DNA of 64,000 nt from an uncultured Collinsella sp. (GTDB lineage: Bacteria; Actinomycetota; Coriobacteriia; Coriobacteriales; Coriobacteriaceae). Shown here one piece after another: positions 33,081-41,369 of the stretch. The translations under genes and the position numbers were made by a program. Where the stretch lies: positions 46,948 to 110,947 of the forward strand of contig CALEBN010000054.1 in NCBI GenBank assembly GCA_937943045.1. The letters are read 5' to 3'. Each line of letters starts with the position of its first letter. Position 1 is the stretch's first letter. The notes under the pieces were generated by a model that saw nothing but the letters and a program-made list of their open reading frames with translations, had not been told where the DNA came from and did no database searches.

Positions 33081-35573
33081 CTATTCGCTAGCGCCTTCGC
33101 TGTCTTCGCGGTCACTGGCAAGCATTGCTGCACCTGCGACCGTCGTCGCCACGGCGGCAGCGGCGAGCCCGGCGGCGATGCCAGAGCCGTCGCCCGTGCC
33201 GGCGAGCTTTCCGCCCGAGCTCTTGCCCTTGTTGCCCTTGCCATTCTTGTCGGCGCTGTCCGTGTTGGCATCGTTGCCGTTGCCACCGCCGGTACCGTTG
33301 CCGGTGTCGTCCGCGTTGCCCGAAGTCGTCACAGTAAAGCTTGCGGCTCCGTCGGTGGCAAGCGTGTAGTTTTGCGCCGCGTCGCCCAAGAGACCGTTCA
33401 CGCGCACCCAGTACGTCCCTGCGGCAAATGTTTCGCCCTCGGCCATTGCCGTGCCCGGAGCGCCGTCCGCGTCGTGCACAAACTCGAGCTGGGCCGTGCA
33501 GGCATCGGTTTCGAGCTTGCCCTCGAGTGATGCCGCAATCTTGGCGCGCACGTCTTCGCCGGCCTTAAGGCCTTCGAGTCCCTCAAAATGGGGCGTCAGC
33601 GCGCGTGGATCGATATCGATGGGCACTGGACCCTGCAGCTCCGTAACGGTCTCATTGCCCAGGGCATCGACATCAACGTATTCGATGACAAACGTATGGC
33701 CCGAAGCCGCCACGTTGAGTACGTTGCTGCTGTCGACAAGGCGGAAATGACCCTCGCCAACGGTCTTGCCATCCTGGAGTGAGGCATCGCTCAGCGAGTC
33801 GCCGTACGTCATGCGCATGCGGGTCGGGAGATAGCACGAAACGGTTTGCTTGTGCTGCGCATCGTTGTAATTGCGCTGGTAGACGCTCCGTGCCAGTGCC
33901 GCGTCAACAAAGTCGGATGCGATGATGCCAATGTGCTTACTGCAGTCCTCTTTTGTGCCCTCAACTCCGGTATTGTTTATATACGAGCTCTTGTACAGGT
34001 GCTCGTCGACCACTCGCGCTGCGGTAAAAGGGTTGTTTTGCGTGCAGCTCGTGTAGTTGATAAACCAGCAGCGCTCCGTTGCCTGCGCCGTTGTCCCGTC
34101 CGCGGCAGGGACATCTACGGAGTTACGTTTGAGTTCGGTCGCTGCCTTCAAGGCCATATCGACCCAGTCGATCTTACTGGATCCCGTGCAGCTGTAATGG
34201 TCTTGGGCATATACCTTGGTGCAATAGGGCTCTTTGTCGCCTGTATTGCCCGTAGCCTCAAAGCCTCGCGCGTCTTGGACGAGGCACATGGACTTTCCGG
34301 AATGCGCCTTGATCTTGTCATCCCATTCGGTGAGGTCGAGGCCCCACGTGTGGCCGTCTACGCTGTCGCCGGCGAGTTTAAATCGACGCAGCAGGACGAT
34401 CTTTCCGCGCACCTCGTTCAGTGTGGGGACATGGCTCGACGTATAGAACAGATCGGGATTATCGTGCATAACCTTGGCGAAAGCCGTCGTAACGCTTTCG
34501 TCGGTAGCCTCGTCGTTGCCTCGTGACGCAAGCATGATGAGCGCTTCTGACGGGTTTTCGTTCAAAAATGTTTTGAAGTAACCGATGACATCGGAGAGAT
34601 GCATAAAGCCCCCGTCTTTTTTGAGCAGGTAGCATCTTCCATGGTCGATACCGGGGTCGCCGTTCTCGTCGTTCCTTCCGAGTCGGATATCAAAATAGCG
34701 AATGCCTTCGAGCAACTGCGTCGGGATGTAATCCTGCTGGCACTTTGCTTGTGAGGATTGGGGCTCGGTGTCGTTGTCCACGCTGCAGGTGCCCGAATCA
34801 TGCGTGCCCGGGATACTCAGCTCGTCGAGGTACTTGTTGTCGTCGACGTATTTCATCCAGCATGGTCCGTCGACGTAGCTGCTATACGTGGTCCAGTCGA
34901 TACTTCTAACTGTGGTATTGATCTTGCCCATGTCGTAACCGACAAGTTCTAGCTCCCACGGAATGCTCTTACTCTTATGGCAGATCTTATTGTTGTCCTG
35001 GTCTTTGCCGTCCGATTCTATTGCCAGGTACTTAATGTCTTTTTTCTCGGTTTCTTTCTCGACCGTGCGGTCTCGAATGATATAGGTTCCGTTTGATTGA
35101 CGTTCGAACGCAAAAGCGCGGCTGGGCTTGTTGTCATACTCGCCGCCCCATACGTGGATGACCTTTCCATCTTTGTCCGAGTCGTCGTCGACCGACCAAA
35201 TGCTGTAGCCCGTCTTTTTATGCTCTTCGAAATTGAGCAAGGTGCGGATAGCATACCAGTTTGTATCGTCATTCTTGGTCGTTACGTTCTCAAGGATGAG
35301 CTTGCTGGACGTGCCGTCGTTAAACAGGTGGCAGACGTTGCCGCGAACGTTGCCGTCTTGGTTGACGCTCGCGGTGCGAAAATAGCCCGCGGGGCGAAGG
35401 CGAATGACGAAATTGTCGAGGCTGTCCGACGGTGCGGGTGTGTTGTCTGCAAATGCCGTTCGCAGGGGAATGCCCGGCGCTGCGGTTTCAGGCAGGCTTG
35501 CAAGTGGTGACAACGCCGCAAGCCCTAGGCCCAGCGTAAACGCTCGGCGGCTGATGGCATGGTGTTCGGTCAT
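33081..35573 (-). CDS. Tat-exported PI-PLC X-domain protein with LAGTG-type C-terminal anchor
   Basis: 830 residues. The N-terminus has a twin-arginine signal (SRRAFTLGLGLAALSPLASLP, about 8-28). Residues about 45-220 look like a ricin-type trefoil (FVIRLRPAGYFRTAS, GKVIHVWGGEYDNKPSRAF). The catalytic X domain (about 245-540) has IPGTHDSG with His258, FDIRLG, and DHGRCY with His311, the two histidines of phosphatidylinositol phospholipase C. A Gly/Asn/Lys-rich linker leads to KLAGTG (LAGTG 790-794) and a hydrophobic Ala-rich helix, a sortase-E-like sorting signal, but the tail is acidic instead of basic. GGAGGAG precedes ATG 35573. Likely acts on lipids or glycolipids outside the cell; substrate unknown. 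Confidence 0.85.
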   Translation of the reverse strand: MTEHHAISRRAFTLGLGLAALSPLASLPETAAPGIPLRTAFADNTPAPSDSLDNFVIRLRPAGYFRTASVNQDGNVRGNVCHLFNDGTSSKLILENVTTKNDDTNWYAIRTLLNFEEHKKTGYSIWSVDDDSDKDGKVIHVWGGEYDNKPSRAFAFERQSNGTYIIRDRTVEKETEKKDIKYLAIESDGKDQDNNKICHKSKSIPWELELVGYDMGKINTTVRSIDWTTYSSYVDGPCWMKYVDDNKYLDELSIPGTHDSGTCSVDNDTEPQSSQAKCQQDYIPTQLLEGIRYFDIRLGRNDENGDPGIDHGRCYLLKKDGGFMHLSDVIGYFKTFLNENPSEALIMLASRGNDEATDESVTTAFAKVMHDNPDLFYTSSHVPTLNEVRGKIVLLRRFKLAGDSVDGHTWGLDLTEWDDKIKAHSGKSMCLVQDARGFEATGNTGDKEPYCTKVYAQDHYSCTGSSKIDWVDMALKAATELKRNSVDVPAADGTTAQATERCWFINYTSCTQNNPFTAARVVDEHLYKSSYINNTGVEGTKEDCSKHIGIIASDFVDAALARSVYQRNYNDAQHKQTVSCYLPTRMRMTYGDSLSDASLQDGKTVGEGHFRLVDSSNVLNVAASGHTFVIEYVDVDALGNETVTELQGPVPIDIDPRALTPHFEGLEGLKAGEDVRAKIAASLEGKLETDACTAQLEFVHDADGAPGTAMAEGETFAAGTYWVRVNGLLGDAAQNYTLATDGAASFTVTTSGNADDTGNGTGGGNGNDANTDSADKNGKGNKGKSSGGKLAGTGDGSGIAAGLAAAAVATTVAGAAMLASDREDSEGASE

Positions 35574-35878
35574 ATCTCCTCCGTTCGCAGGGTGCGGTTA
35601 TGCACTTGTTTTGGTCACTATACTGCCCAGATGTTTAAAGACGCCGGTTTAAATTGCCTGCGCGGCGCTATAAATCGGCGGGCGGACGTGTTGGGGCACT
35701 TGTCTATTTGTGCTGTTATCACGTCTGGGATGGTTTTGGAGCCCGGCATCCTGCGTTCGTCGGCTACCGGCATAAGAATGGGGAGGGTCGGCTTACCGGC
35801 CCTCCCTGGGTACGAAGCGCTGGGATACCGTCGCTTGTTTGCACTGCGTCCGTGTTTCCCGTTGTGCTCGCCAGTCGC
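35574..35878. other. Intergenic region (305 bases)
   Basis: Contains the promoter region of the PI-PLC-like gene and the terminator hairpin of the lipoprotein gene at 35781-35806. No gene is seen. Confidence 0.5.
35781..35806 (-). terminator. Terminator-like hairpin after lipoprotein gene 1
   Basis: gggagggtcgg-ctta-ccggccctccc forms an 11-bp stem with one G-U or T-G pair. On the minus strand it is followed by a moderately T-rich stretch. Confidence 0.55.
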
Positions 35879-36472
35879 TTAGCGCTTGATCTCGATATCC
35901 TCGAGCTTGACGTCCATGGCCTCGGTCTTGGCCTTGGCGATGTCGTCGGCAAACTCCAGAGACTTCATCATGGTCTCGACGGCGTCCTTGTGCTCCTCGA
36001 CATTGTCGATACGTACGTACACACTGCCGCCGTCAACGTCAGTGAAGTACTCGGTCGTCACGCCGCCCGAGTGCGTAAAGTAGGCGCTGCGCCAGGTCTT
36101 GCCGTTGTACTTAACGGGATCGCTCTCGGTCCATCCGGAGTTGGCCTTCCACTTTGCCTCGTAGTCAAACAGTTTATCGGCGTTCTTGTCAGGATCGAAG
36201 ACGGGGATGAAGCGGTCGCTGGCATGCTCGCTCTCGGTGAACTTAAACTGGGCCCTGTCGGCGGTATCGCCTGCGACGTCCGTGATTTCGACGCCCTCGG
36301 GGACTTCGACCTTAAACCAAATGAAGTCGGTCCTCATATCCACGGCTGGTTTTTCTGCTCCGCCGCCACCGCCACTTCCGGTAGCGCCGCCGCTGCCACC
36401 GCAGCCCACCAGGGCAACTGCGGCAAAGAGACTGATGCAGAGGGTGAGAATCGCAAAGGCCTTCTTTTTCAT
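35879..36472 (-). CDS. Secreted lipoprotein, paralogue of the 36699-37304 product
   Basis: 197 residues. Signal peptide MKKKAFAILTLCISLFAAVA ends in a lipobox LVGC-GG (Cys24), then a Gly/Ser linker, so it is a membrane-anchored lipoprotein. The mature domain (TDFIWFKVEVPEGVEI, ADRAQFKF, SDRFIPVF, YNGKTW, YFTDVDGGSVYVRIDN, SLEFADDIAKA) is nearly collinear with the next upstream gene's product. RBS GAGGAGG precedes ATG 36472. No known domain is recognised; an extracytoplasmic beta-rich domain is likely. Separate hairpins follow each copy, so they are probably separate transcripts. Both have the same 20-base element upstream. Confidence 0.8.
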   Translation of the reverse strand: MKKKAFAILTLCISLFAAVALVGCGGSGGATGSGGGGGAEKPAVDMRTDFIWFKVEVPEGVEITDVAGDTADRAQFKFTESEHASDRFIPVFDPDKNADKLFDYEAKWKANSGWTESDPVKYNGKTWRSAYFTHSGGVTTEYFTDVDGGSVYVRIDNVEEHKDAVETMMKSLEFADDIAKAKTEAMDVKLEDIEIKR

Positions 36473-36543
36473 GGTCGTGTCCTCCTCGATCTGTAACCGC
36501 CCATGGATTACCTGCCTTTACTGTACGCGCGGGCGGCTCGTTC

Positions 36544-36563
36544 AGGTGGGCCATGTGTCCCAT
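36544..36563 (-). promoter_or_regulatory. 20-base element upstream of lipoprotein gene 1
   Basis: AGGTGGGCCATGTGTCCCAT, identical to 37501-37520, lies 72-91 bases upstream of ATG 36472. It has partial dyad symmetry (TGGG...CCCA). Candidate regulator site shared by the two paralogues. Confidence 0.55.
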
Positions 36564-36612
36564 TCTGGGGGCCTGATTTGCGCCGACAAGTGGCAATATG
36601 CTCGGGCGTAAA

Positions 36613-36646
36613 AGAGGGGAGGGTCGGCCGATCCAATCCTCCCCTG
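36613..36646 (-). terminator. Terminator of lipoprotein gene 2
   Basis: On the minus strand a 13-bp stem with one mismatch (AGGGGAGG with CCTCCCCT at its base) is followed by CTTTT. It lies 53 bases past the stop. Confidence 0.75.
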
Positions 36647-36698
36647 GCTGGGCGTCCGATCATTTAATGAATGCGCACGCGATGCTGCGTGCGAGCCC

Positions 36699-37304
36699 CT
36701 AATGCTTGATCTCGATGCTCGAAATCTCGACTTCGCGTGCCTCGGCAACTGCCTTCGCCATGTCATCGGGAAACTCGATGGAGTTGAGGAGCGCCTCGGC
36801 TTCTTTCTTATGCAGATCGAAGTTCGAGATGAGGACGTAGACGCTTCCCGGCTCAACGTCGGTAAAGAGAAGGGTTGAGACGCCGCTGTTGTCCTCGTAC
36901 GTTCCGACGAGCCACGTCCTGCCGTTATACTCGACGGACCCGCCATCCTTCCACTGGAACGTATCACCTTTCTTTTCTGCCTGGTCGGCGTGGGATTCCT
37001 CTGCCGTCAGCGCTTTTTTCCAAACGGGGATAAAGCGATCGGCCGAACCGTTCTCGTCTTCGGGGAAGGTGAGCTGGACCCTGTCGGCATTCTTGCCAGC
37101 GGAGTCGCTTACGCCAACGCCCTCGGGCATCTCGACCTTAAACCAAATGAAGTCAGTCTTCTTGGCAACGGGGGCCTTTTCTTTGCTCTCGCTCTTAGCG
37201 GCGCTGCCGCCCCCGCCCGATGCGCTCCCGCCGCAGCCGACAAGGGCAAACGCGGCAAAGAGGGCGATGCAAAGGGAAAGGATCGATAGGGTCTTTTTCT
37301 TCAT
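36699..37304 (-). CDS. Secreted lipoprotein, paralogue of the 35879-36472 product
   Basis: 201 residues from ATG 37304, which follows AAGGAGG; an earlier ATG at 37337 lacks a ribosome site. Signal peptide MKKKTLSILSLCIALFAAFA with lipobox LVGC-GG (Cys24), a Ser/Gly/Lys linker, then TDFIWFKVEMPEGVGV, ADRVQLTF, ADRFIPVW, YNGRTWLVGTY, LFTDVEPGSVYVLISN and SIEFPDDMAKA, matching the paralogue block for block. Function unknown. The duplication is recent enough to keep most motifs but not the DNA identity throughout. Confidence 0.8.
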   Translation of the reverse strand: MKKKTLSILSLCIALFAAFALVGCGGSASGGGGSAAKSESKEKAPVAKKTDFIWFKVEMPEGVGVSDSAGKNADRVQLTFPEDENGSADRFIPVWKKALTAEESHADQAEKKGDTFQWKDGGSVEYNGRTWLVGTYEDNSGVSTLLFTDVEPGSVYVLISNFDLHKKEAEALLNSIEFPDDMAKAVAEAREVEISSIEIKH

Positions 37305-37681
37305 GGTGGCGTCCTCCTTGTCTGCCGATGACATCACGGCGCCGCATGCTGTTGGGGTACTGATTGCACTGGCGGCGGATGTCTCTGTGCACTGTGCGGC
37401 TTATGCCTCCGTTCATCGCTTGTGGCCGTTGCGCGGCCGTGCCCCAACGGGTTCCTTACTTATAGATATGCCCCAGTTTGTGCCGTTCGGGAGTCTCGAA
37501 AGGTGGGCCATGTGTCCCATGTTTGCAGCGCCGACGCCTATCGTTCGTCATAGAAATCCGCGATGGCCAGGTGTGCTGACGCTCATGTGCTTATGGGCTA
37601 GACTTAGCATCATTACGTGTTTGATGCGGTTGGTCGGCGGTTGCCGCCCGACCGATCTATATGACTTGAAGGTGCATACGT
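37305..37681. other. Divergent intergenic region (377 bases) between lipoprotein gene 2 and fchA
   Basis: Holds the second copy of the 20-base element (37501-37520) and, on the minus strand, a TATAAG -10-like site near 37459-37466. No gene is seen. Confidence 0.5.
37501..37520 (-). promoter_or_regulatory. 20-base element upstream of lipoprotein gene 2
   Basis: Exact copy of 36544-36563, here 197-216 bases upstream of ATG 37304 and about 161 bases upstream of fchA. Confidence 0.55.
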
Positions 37682-38314
37682 ATGAGCCAAGAGATGATGG
37701 ACAAGACCTGCCGTGGGTTTGCCGAGGCGCTGGCCGCGCGCGAGCCGGTTCCCGGCGGCGGTAGCGCGAGCGCCTTTGTGGGCGCGCTGGGCGCCTCGCT
37801 TTGCGGGATGGTCGCTCGCTACGGGGCGACCAATCCCGCGCTTAGCGATCGGGCGGACGATCTGACGCGTGCATTTGCCCAGGCAGACGAGTTGGCGCAG
37901 GAACTAGTGGGTCTGGTTGCCGAGGATGTTCGTGCATACGGCCAGGTGTCTGCGGCATACGGTATTCCTCGTGATGACCCGGCTCGACCCGCGGCGATTC
38001 AGGACGCGTTGCGCGTGGCGGCCCTGCCTCCGTATCGCATTATGGATGCCTGTGGTCGTGCGCTGGCGCTGCTCGAGGACATGGCCGACAAGGGTTCGCG
38101 CCAGTTGCTGTCCGACGTGGCATGCGGCGCCGTGTTCTGCCGCGCCGCCATGCAAGGCGCGAGCCTGACGCTCTTTGCCAACACCACATCTATGAAAGAC
38201 CGGGCGCGCGCCGAGGAACTCGAGGCGGCGTGCGATGAACTGCTGGATACGTGGCTGCCGCGCGCCGATGCACTGGCGCGCCGTGCTGCTGACGCCGCAA
38301 GGAAGAGGGGATAG
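37682..38314 (+). CDS. fchA: Formiminotransferase-cyclodeaminase family protein / methenyl-THF cyclohydrolase (FchA)
   Basis: 210 residues, all-helical. The FTCD_C family signature PVPGGGSASAFVGALGASLCGMVARY (about 23-48) is clear, as are DVRAYGQVSAAYGIPRD and the C-terminal helices. Members act as methenyl-THF cyclohydrolase (FchA of purinolytic clostridia) or formimino-THF cyclodeaminase. It is immediately followed (2 bases) by folD, and fhs is elsewhere in the window, so the cyclohydrolase role fits best. AAGG lies about 11 bases before ATG 37682. No separate formiminotransferase domain is present, and no histidine-degradation genes are near. Confidence 0.88.
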   Translation: MSQEMMDKTCRGFAEALAAREPVPGGGSASAFVGALGASLCGMVARYGATNPALSDRADDLTRAFAQADELAQELVGLVAEDVRAYGQVSAAYGIPRDDPARPAAIQDALRVAALPPYRIMDACGRALALLEDMADKGSRQLLSDVACGAVFCRAAMQGASLTLFANTTSMKDRARAEELEAACDELLDTWLPRADALARRAADAARKRG

Positions 38315-38316
38315 CC

Positions 38317-39171
38317 ATGGCCGAGCTGCTCAAGGGTGCTCCCGTTGCCCGTGCTTTGACCGAGGAGCTTGCCGCTCGTTGCGCCGCCCTGCGCGAACAG
38401 GGCATCGTGCCGACGCTGGCCATCGTGCGTGTGGGCGAGCGCGAGGACGACCTGTCCTACGAGCGCGGCGCCCTCAAGCGCTGCGAGAAGGTTGGCATTG
38501 AGGCTCGCCGCGTCTTGCTTCCCGCCGATGTTTCGCAGGATGAGTTGCTGGCGGCTATCGAGGGCATTAATACCGATTCGGCTGTTCACGGCTGCCTGAT
38601 GTTTCGTCCGTTGCTCGCTGGGCTTGACGAGGATGCGGTTGCCGCGGCACTCGATCCCGCCAAAGATGTTGACTCCATGACACCGGCCTCGCTGCTTACC
38701 ACGCTTTCGGGTCGCGGCGAGGGCTTTGCTCCTTGCACGGCCGAGGCCGTGTTGGCATTGCTGGACCATTACGGTGTTGAGCTGGATGGGGCCAAGGTTG
38801 CGGTTGTTGGTCGGTCGCTGGTAATTGGTTGTCCCGTAGCCGCCATGCTTACGGCTCGCAATGCCACGGTGACGACGTGCCATACGCATACGCGCGACTT
38901 GGCTGCCGAGTGCCGTGCAGCTGATATTGTGGTTGCGGCCGTTGGACGCGCGCGCACGATTGGCGCGGATGCGGTTCGTGGGGGCCAGACGATCATCGAT
39001 GTTGGCATTAATTGGGACGAGGCCGCTGGCAAGCTGGTCGGCGATGTCGATTTTGATGCTGCGGAACCAATCGTTGGCGCAATTACTCCGGTGCCGGGCG
39101 GCGTGGGGGCTGTGACCACCGCGATTCTCGCCAAGCACGTGATCGAGGCGGCGGAGCGCGCATCGAAATAG
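38317..39171 (+). CDS. folD: Methylene-THF dehydrogenase (FolD family)
   Basis: 284 residues. Oxidises 5,10-methylene-THF to methenyl-THF with NAD(P), and in most bacteria also hydrolyses the product. Motifs: SYERGALKRCEKVGI (47-61), DVDSMTP, GAKVAVVGRSLVIGCPVAAML (dinucleotide binding), and GAITPVPGGVGAVTTAIL at the C-terminus. The usual YVxxK catalytic lysine (E. coli Lys54, human Lys56) aligns with Ala52 here, so the cyclohydrolase step may be missing and be supplied by FchA encoded just upstream. ATG 38317 follows GGAAGAGGGG. Confidence 0.93.
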   Translation: MAELLKGAPVARALTEELAARCAALREQGIVPTLAIVRVGEREDDLSYERGALKRCEKVGIEARRVLLPADVSQDELLAAIEGINTDSAVHGCLMFRPLLAGLDEDAVAAALDPAKDVDSMTPASLLTTLSGRGEGFAPCTAEAVLALLDHYGVELDGAKVAVVGRSLVIGCPVAAMLTARNATVTTCHTHTRDLAAECRAADIVVAAVGRARTIGADAVRGGQTIIDVGINWDEAAGKLVGDVDFDAAEPIVGAITPVPGGVGAVTTAILAKHVIEAAERASK

Positions 39172-39195
39172 TCGTTTTTGACCACAGGGGTTGCC

Positions 39196-39218
39196 GGGGC
39201 GGCTGTTTCGCCCTTTTT
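39196..39218 (+). terminator. Weak terminator after folD
   Basis: gggcg-gctgttt-cgccc followed by ttttt (39214-39218); short 5-bp stem. Confidence 0.4.
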
Positions 39219-39272
39219 GCGCCGAAGCGATACACTGTTGCCGTTTGATTTCTTCGCTCAAGGAGGATGCGC

Positions 39273-40796
39273 ATGCCGTGCACAACGATTTTGGTTGGTA
39301 AGAACGCGAGCTACGACGGGTCGACGCTGGTTGCCCGCAATGAGGACTCGTCCAACGGGGTGTTTGAGCCCAAGCGCATGCGTGTTGTGCACCCCGACGA
39401 GCAGCCGCGTGTCTACACAAGCGTCTTGAGCCACCTGACCGTTGAACTGCCCGACAATCCCATGCGTTACACAAGCGTCCCCGACGTTGTCCCGGGTCAT
39501 GGCGTTTGGGCCGAGGCCGGCTTCAACGAGCTCAACGTTGGCATGTCCGCAACCGAGACGCTTACCACCAACGAGCGCGTCCGCGGCGCCGATCCGCTCG
39601 TGGACTACGTGCCCGCCAAGGGCAACGAGGGCGAGGACGGCTATGTTCCGGCGCAGCCCGGCGGTCTGGGTGAGGAGGATATGGTGACCCTGGTGCTGCC
39701 GTACGCCAAGTCTGCCCGCGATGGCGTGCGTATCCTGGGTGACCTGCTCGAGCGCTACGGCACCTACGAGAACAACGGCATCGCCTTTAGTGACGTTGAC
39801 GAGGTCTGGTGGCTCGAGACCATCGGCGGCCACCACTGGATCGCCAAGCGCGTGCCCGATGACGCCTATGTGACCATGCCTAACCAGCTGGGTATCGATA
39901 GCTTTGACCTGGACGACGCCGAGGGCGCCCAGGCAGATCATATGTGCTCCGCCGACCTGCGCTCCTGGATGGCCGAGTGGCATCTGGATCTGACGCTGGG
40001 CGTCGAGGGCGACGGTCCCGCTGCGGTCTTCAGCCCGCGCGAGGCCTTTGGCTCGCACAGTGACAGTGACCACGTCTACAACACGCCGCGCGCCTGGTAC
40101 ATGCAACGCTGCCTCAACCCCAGCGATGTGTGGGATGGTCCCGAGGCCGACTACACGCCCGAGAGCGACGACATCCCCTGGAGCCGCGTGCCCGAGCGCA
40201 AGGTGACCATCGAGGACATCAAGTACGTGCTTTCGAGCCACTACCAGGGCACGGAGTACGACTGCTACGGCAGCAAGGGCACGCCCGCCACGCGCGGCGC
40301 CTATCGTCCCATCGGCATCAACCGCAACAGCCAGCTTGCCGTGCTGCAGCTGCGCCCCTATGCGCAGCCGGCGTATCGCGCCGTGCAGTGGATGGCGTTT
40401 GGCTCTAACTCGTTTAACGCGCTCGTGCCGCTGTACGCCAATGTCGAGACCATGCCCGAGTACTACGCCGGCACGCAGGCTCGCGTGACGTCGGAGAATT
40501 TCTATTGGGCAAATCGCCTGATCGGTGCCTTGGCCGATGTTCGCTTCCATGAGTGCGGTCGCGCGGTCGAGGATTATCAGGAGAAGGTCGGCGGCATGGG
40601 CCACAAGCAGATTCACGACGTTGACGCTGTCGTAGCCGCGCTGCCCGAGGCCGAGGTGCCTGCCGAGCTCGCCCGTGCTAACGAGGCCTTTGCCGAGCTT
40701 GTGCGCGTGGAGACCGACGCTCTGTTGGGCAAGGTGCTCTACACCACGAGCTGTGCCATGAAGAACTCCTTCGCGATGAACGACAACGTAAGGTAA
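39273..40796 (+). CDS. C69 family dipeptidase
   Basis: 507 residues of the Ntn-hydrolase peptidase family C69 (PepD of lactobacilli). The N-terminus MPCTTILVGKNASYDGSTLVARNEDS gives Cys3 as the nucleophile exposed after processing, and NEDS is the family motif; DEVWWLETIGGHHWIAKRVPDD and DHVYNTPRAWYMQRCL follow. No signal peptide, so cytosolic. AAGGAGG (39259-39265) sets ATG 39273 as start; ATG 39267 is too close to it. It cleaves dipeptides from imported peptides, consistent with an amino-acid-fermenting anaerobe. TACACT (39231-39236) may be its -10. Confidence 0.93.
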   Translation: MPCTTILVGKNASYDGSTLVARNEDSSNGVFEPKRMRVVHPDEQPRVYTSVLSHLTVELPDNPMRYTSVPDVVPGHGVWAEAGFNELNVGMSATETLTTNERVRGADPLVDYVPAKGNEGEDGYVPAQPGGLGEEDMVTLVLPYAKSARDGVRILGDLLERYGTYENNGIAFSDVDEVWWLETIGGHHWIAKRVPDDAYVTMPNQLGIDSFDLDDAEGAQADHMCSADLRSWMAEWHLDLTLGVEGDGPAAVFSPREAFGSHSDSDHVYNTPRAWYMQRCLNPSDVWDGPEADYTPESDDIPWSRVPERKVTIEDIKYVLSSHYQGTEYDCYGSKGTPATRGAYRPIGINRNSQLAVLQLRPYAQPAYRAVQWMAFGSNSFNALVPLYANVETMPEYYAGTQARVTSENFYWANRLIGALADVRFHECGRAVEDYQEKVGGMGHKQIHDVDAVVAALPEAEVPAELARANEAFAELVRVETDALLGKVLYTTSCAMKNSFAMNDNVR

Positions 40797-40814
40797 AGAC
40801 AACCTTGCAGCGAG

Positions 40815-40853
40815 CGAGCGGGACAAACGCCGTCAAAGGCTTTGCCCCGCTCG
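40815..40853 (+). terminator. Probable terminator of the C69 dipeptidase gene
   Basis: cgagcgggacaaa (40815-40827) pairs with tttgccccgctcg (40841-40853) with one mismatch, followed by atttct. Confidence 0.6.
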
Positions 40854-40944
40854 ATTTCTATCTCGGCGGTAAAACGATTTTGTGTCGTTCGCTCAATCTT
40901 GGGTACAAGAAGGCCAATGCAGTTGTTCATGATTGGAGCCAACC

Positions 40945-41361
40945 ATGGTTATGAAATTCGATCAGCTTGTTAACGGTGCCATCAACGTGGGCTTCGGCGC
41001 CGCCGCCGTTGCCGTCGAGGGCGGCAAGAAGGTCCTTGACGACCTCAATACCAAAGGCGAGCAGGTTCGCAAGGACGCCGGAACCCCCGATATCGCCCGC
41101 AGCGTGTCCGATATGTTCGAGCAGGCCGGTGGCACCATTTCCGACCTGACCGAGCGTCTGGGCATGCAGGGCGAGACCGCGGCCCAACGCGTGCTCGACG
41201 AGCTCATTCTGGCTCGCGTCCGCGTTATGACTGCGCCCGAGCGTACGGCCTTCCTGGCCCATGTGCGCGACATCGTCGATTCGGTCGAGGACAACGTGAC
41301 CTCGGTGCCCGTCGAGTCCGTTGAGCCCGACGATGCGAAGGATACCGAAGAGGCCGAGTAG
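40945..41361 (+). CDS. Phasin-like small acidic protein upstream of ubiB-like gene
   Basis: 138 residues from ATG 40945 (GGAG 7 bases upstream). The N-terminus MKFDQLVNGAINVGFGAAAVAVEGGKKVLDDL resembles phasin/poly(3-hydroxyalkanoate)-granule-associated helices, the middle is helical (MFEQAGGTISDLTERLG), and the C-terminus is highly acidic (DDAKDTEEAE). Genes of this type often precede an AarF/UbiB kinase gene, which starts 8 bases downstream here, so the two are probably one operon. Its role, perhaps scaffolding or modulation of the kinase at the membrane, is inference. Confidence 0.7.
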   Translation: MVMKFDQLVNGAINVGFGAAAVAVEGGKKVLDDLNTKGEQVRKDAGTPDIARSVSDMFEQAGGTISDLTERLGMQGETAAQRVLDELILARVRVMTAPERTAFLAHVRDIVDSVEDNVTSVPVESVEPDDAKDTEEAE

Positions 41362-41369
41362 CAGCGCAG

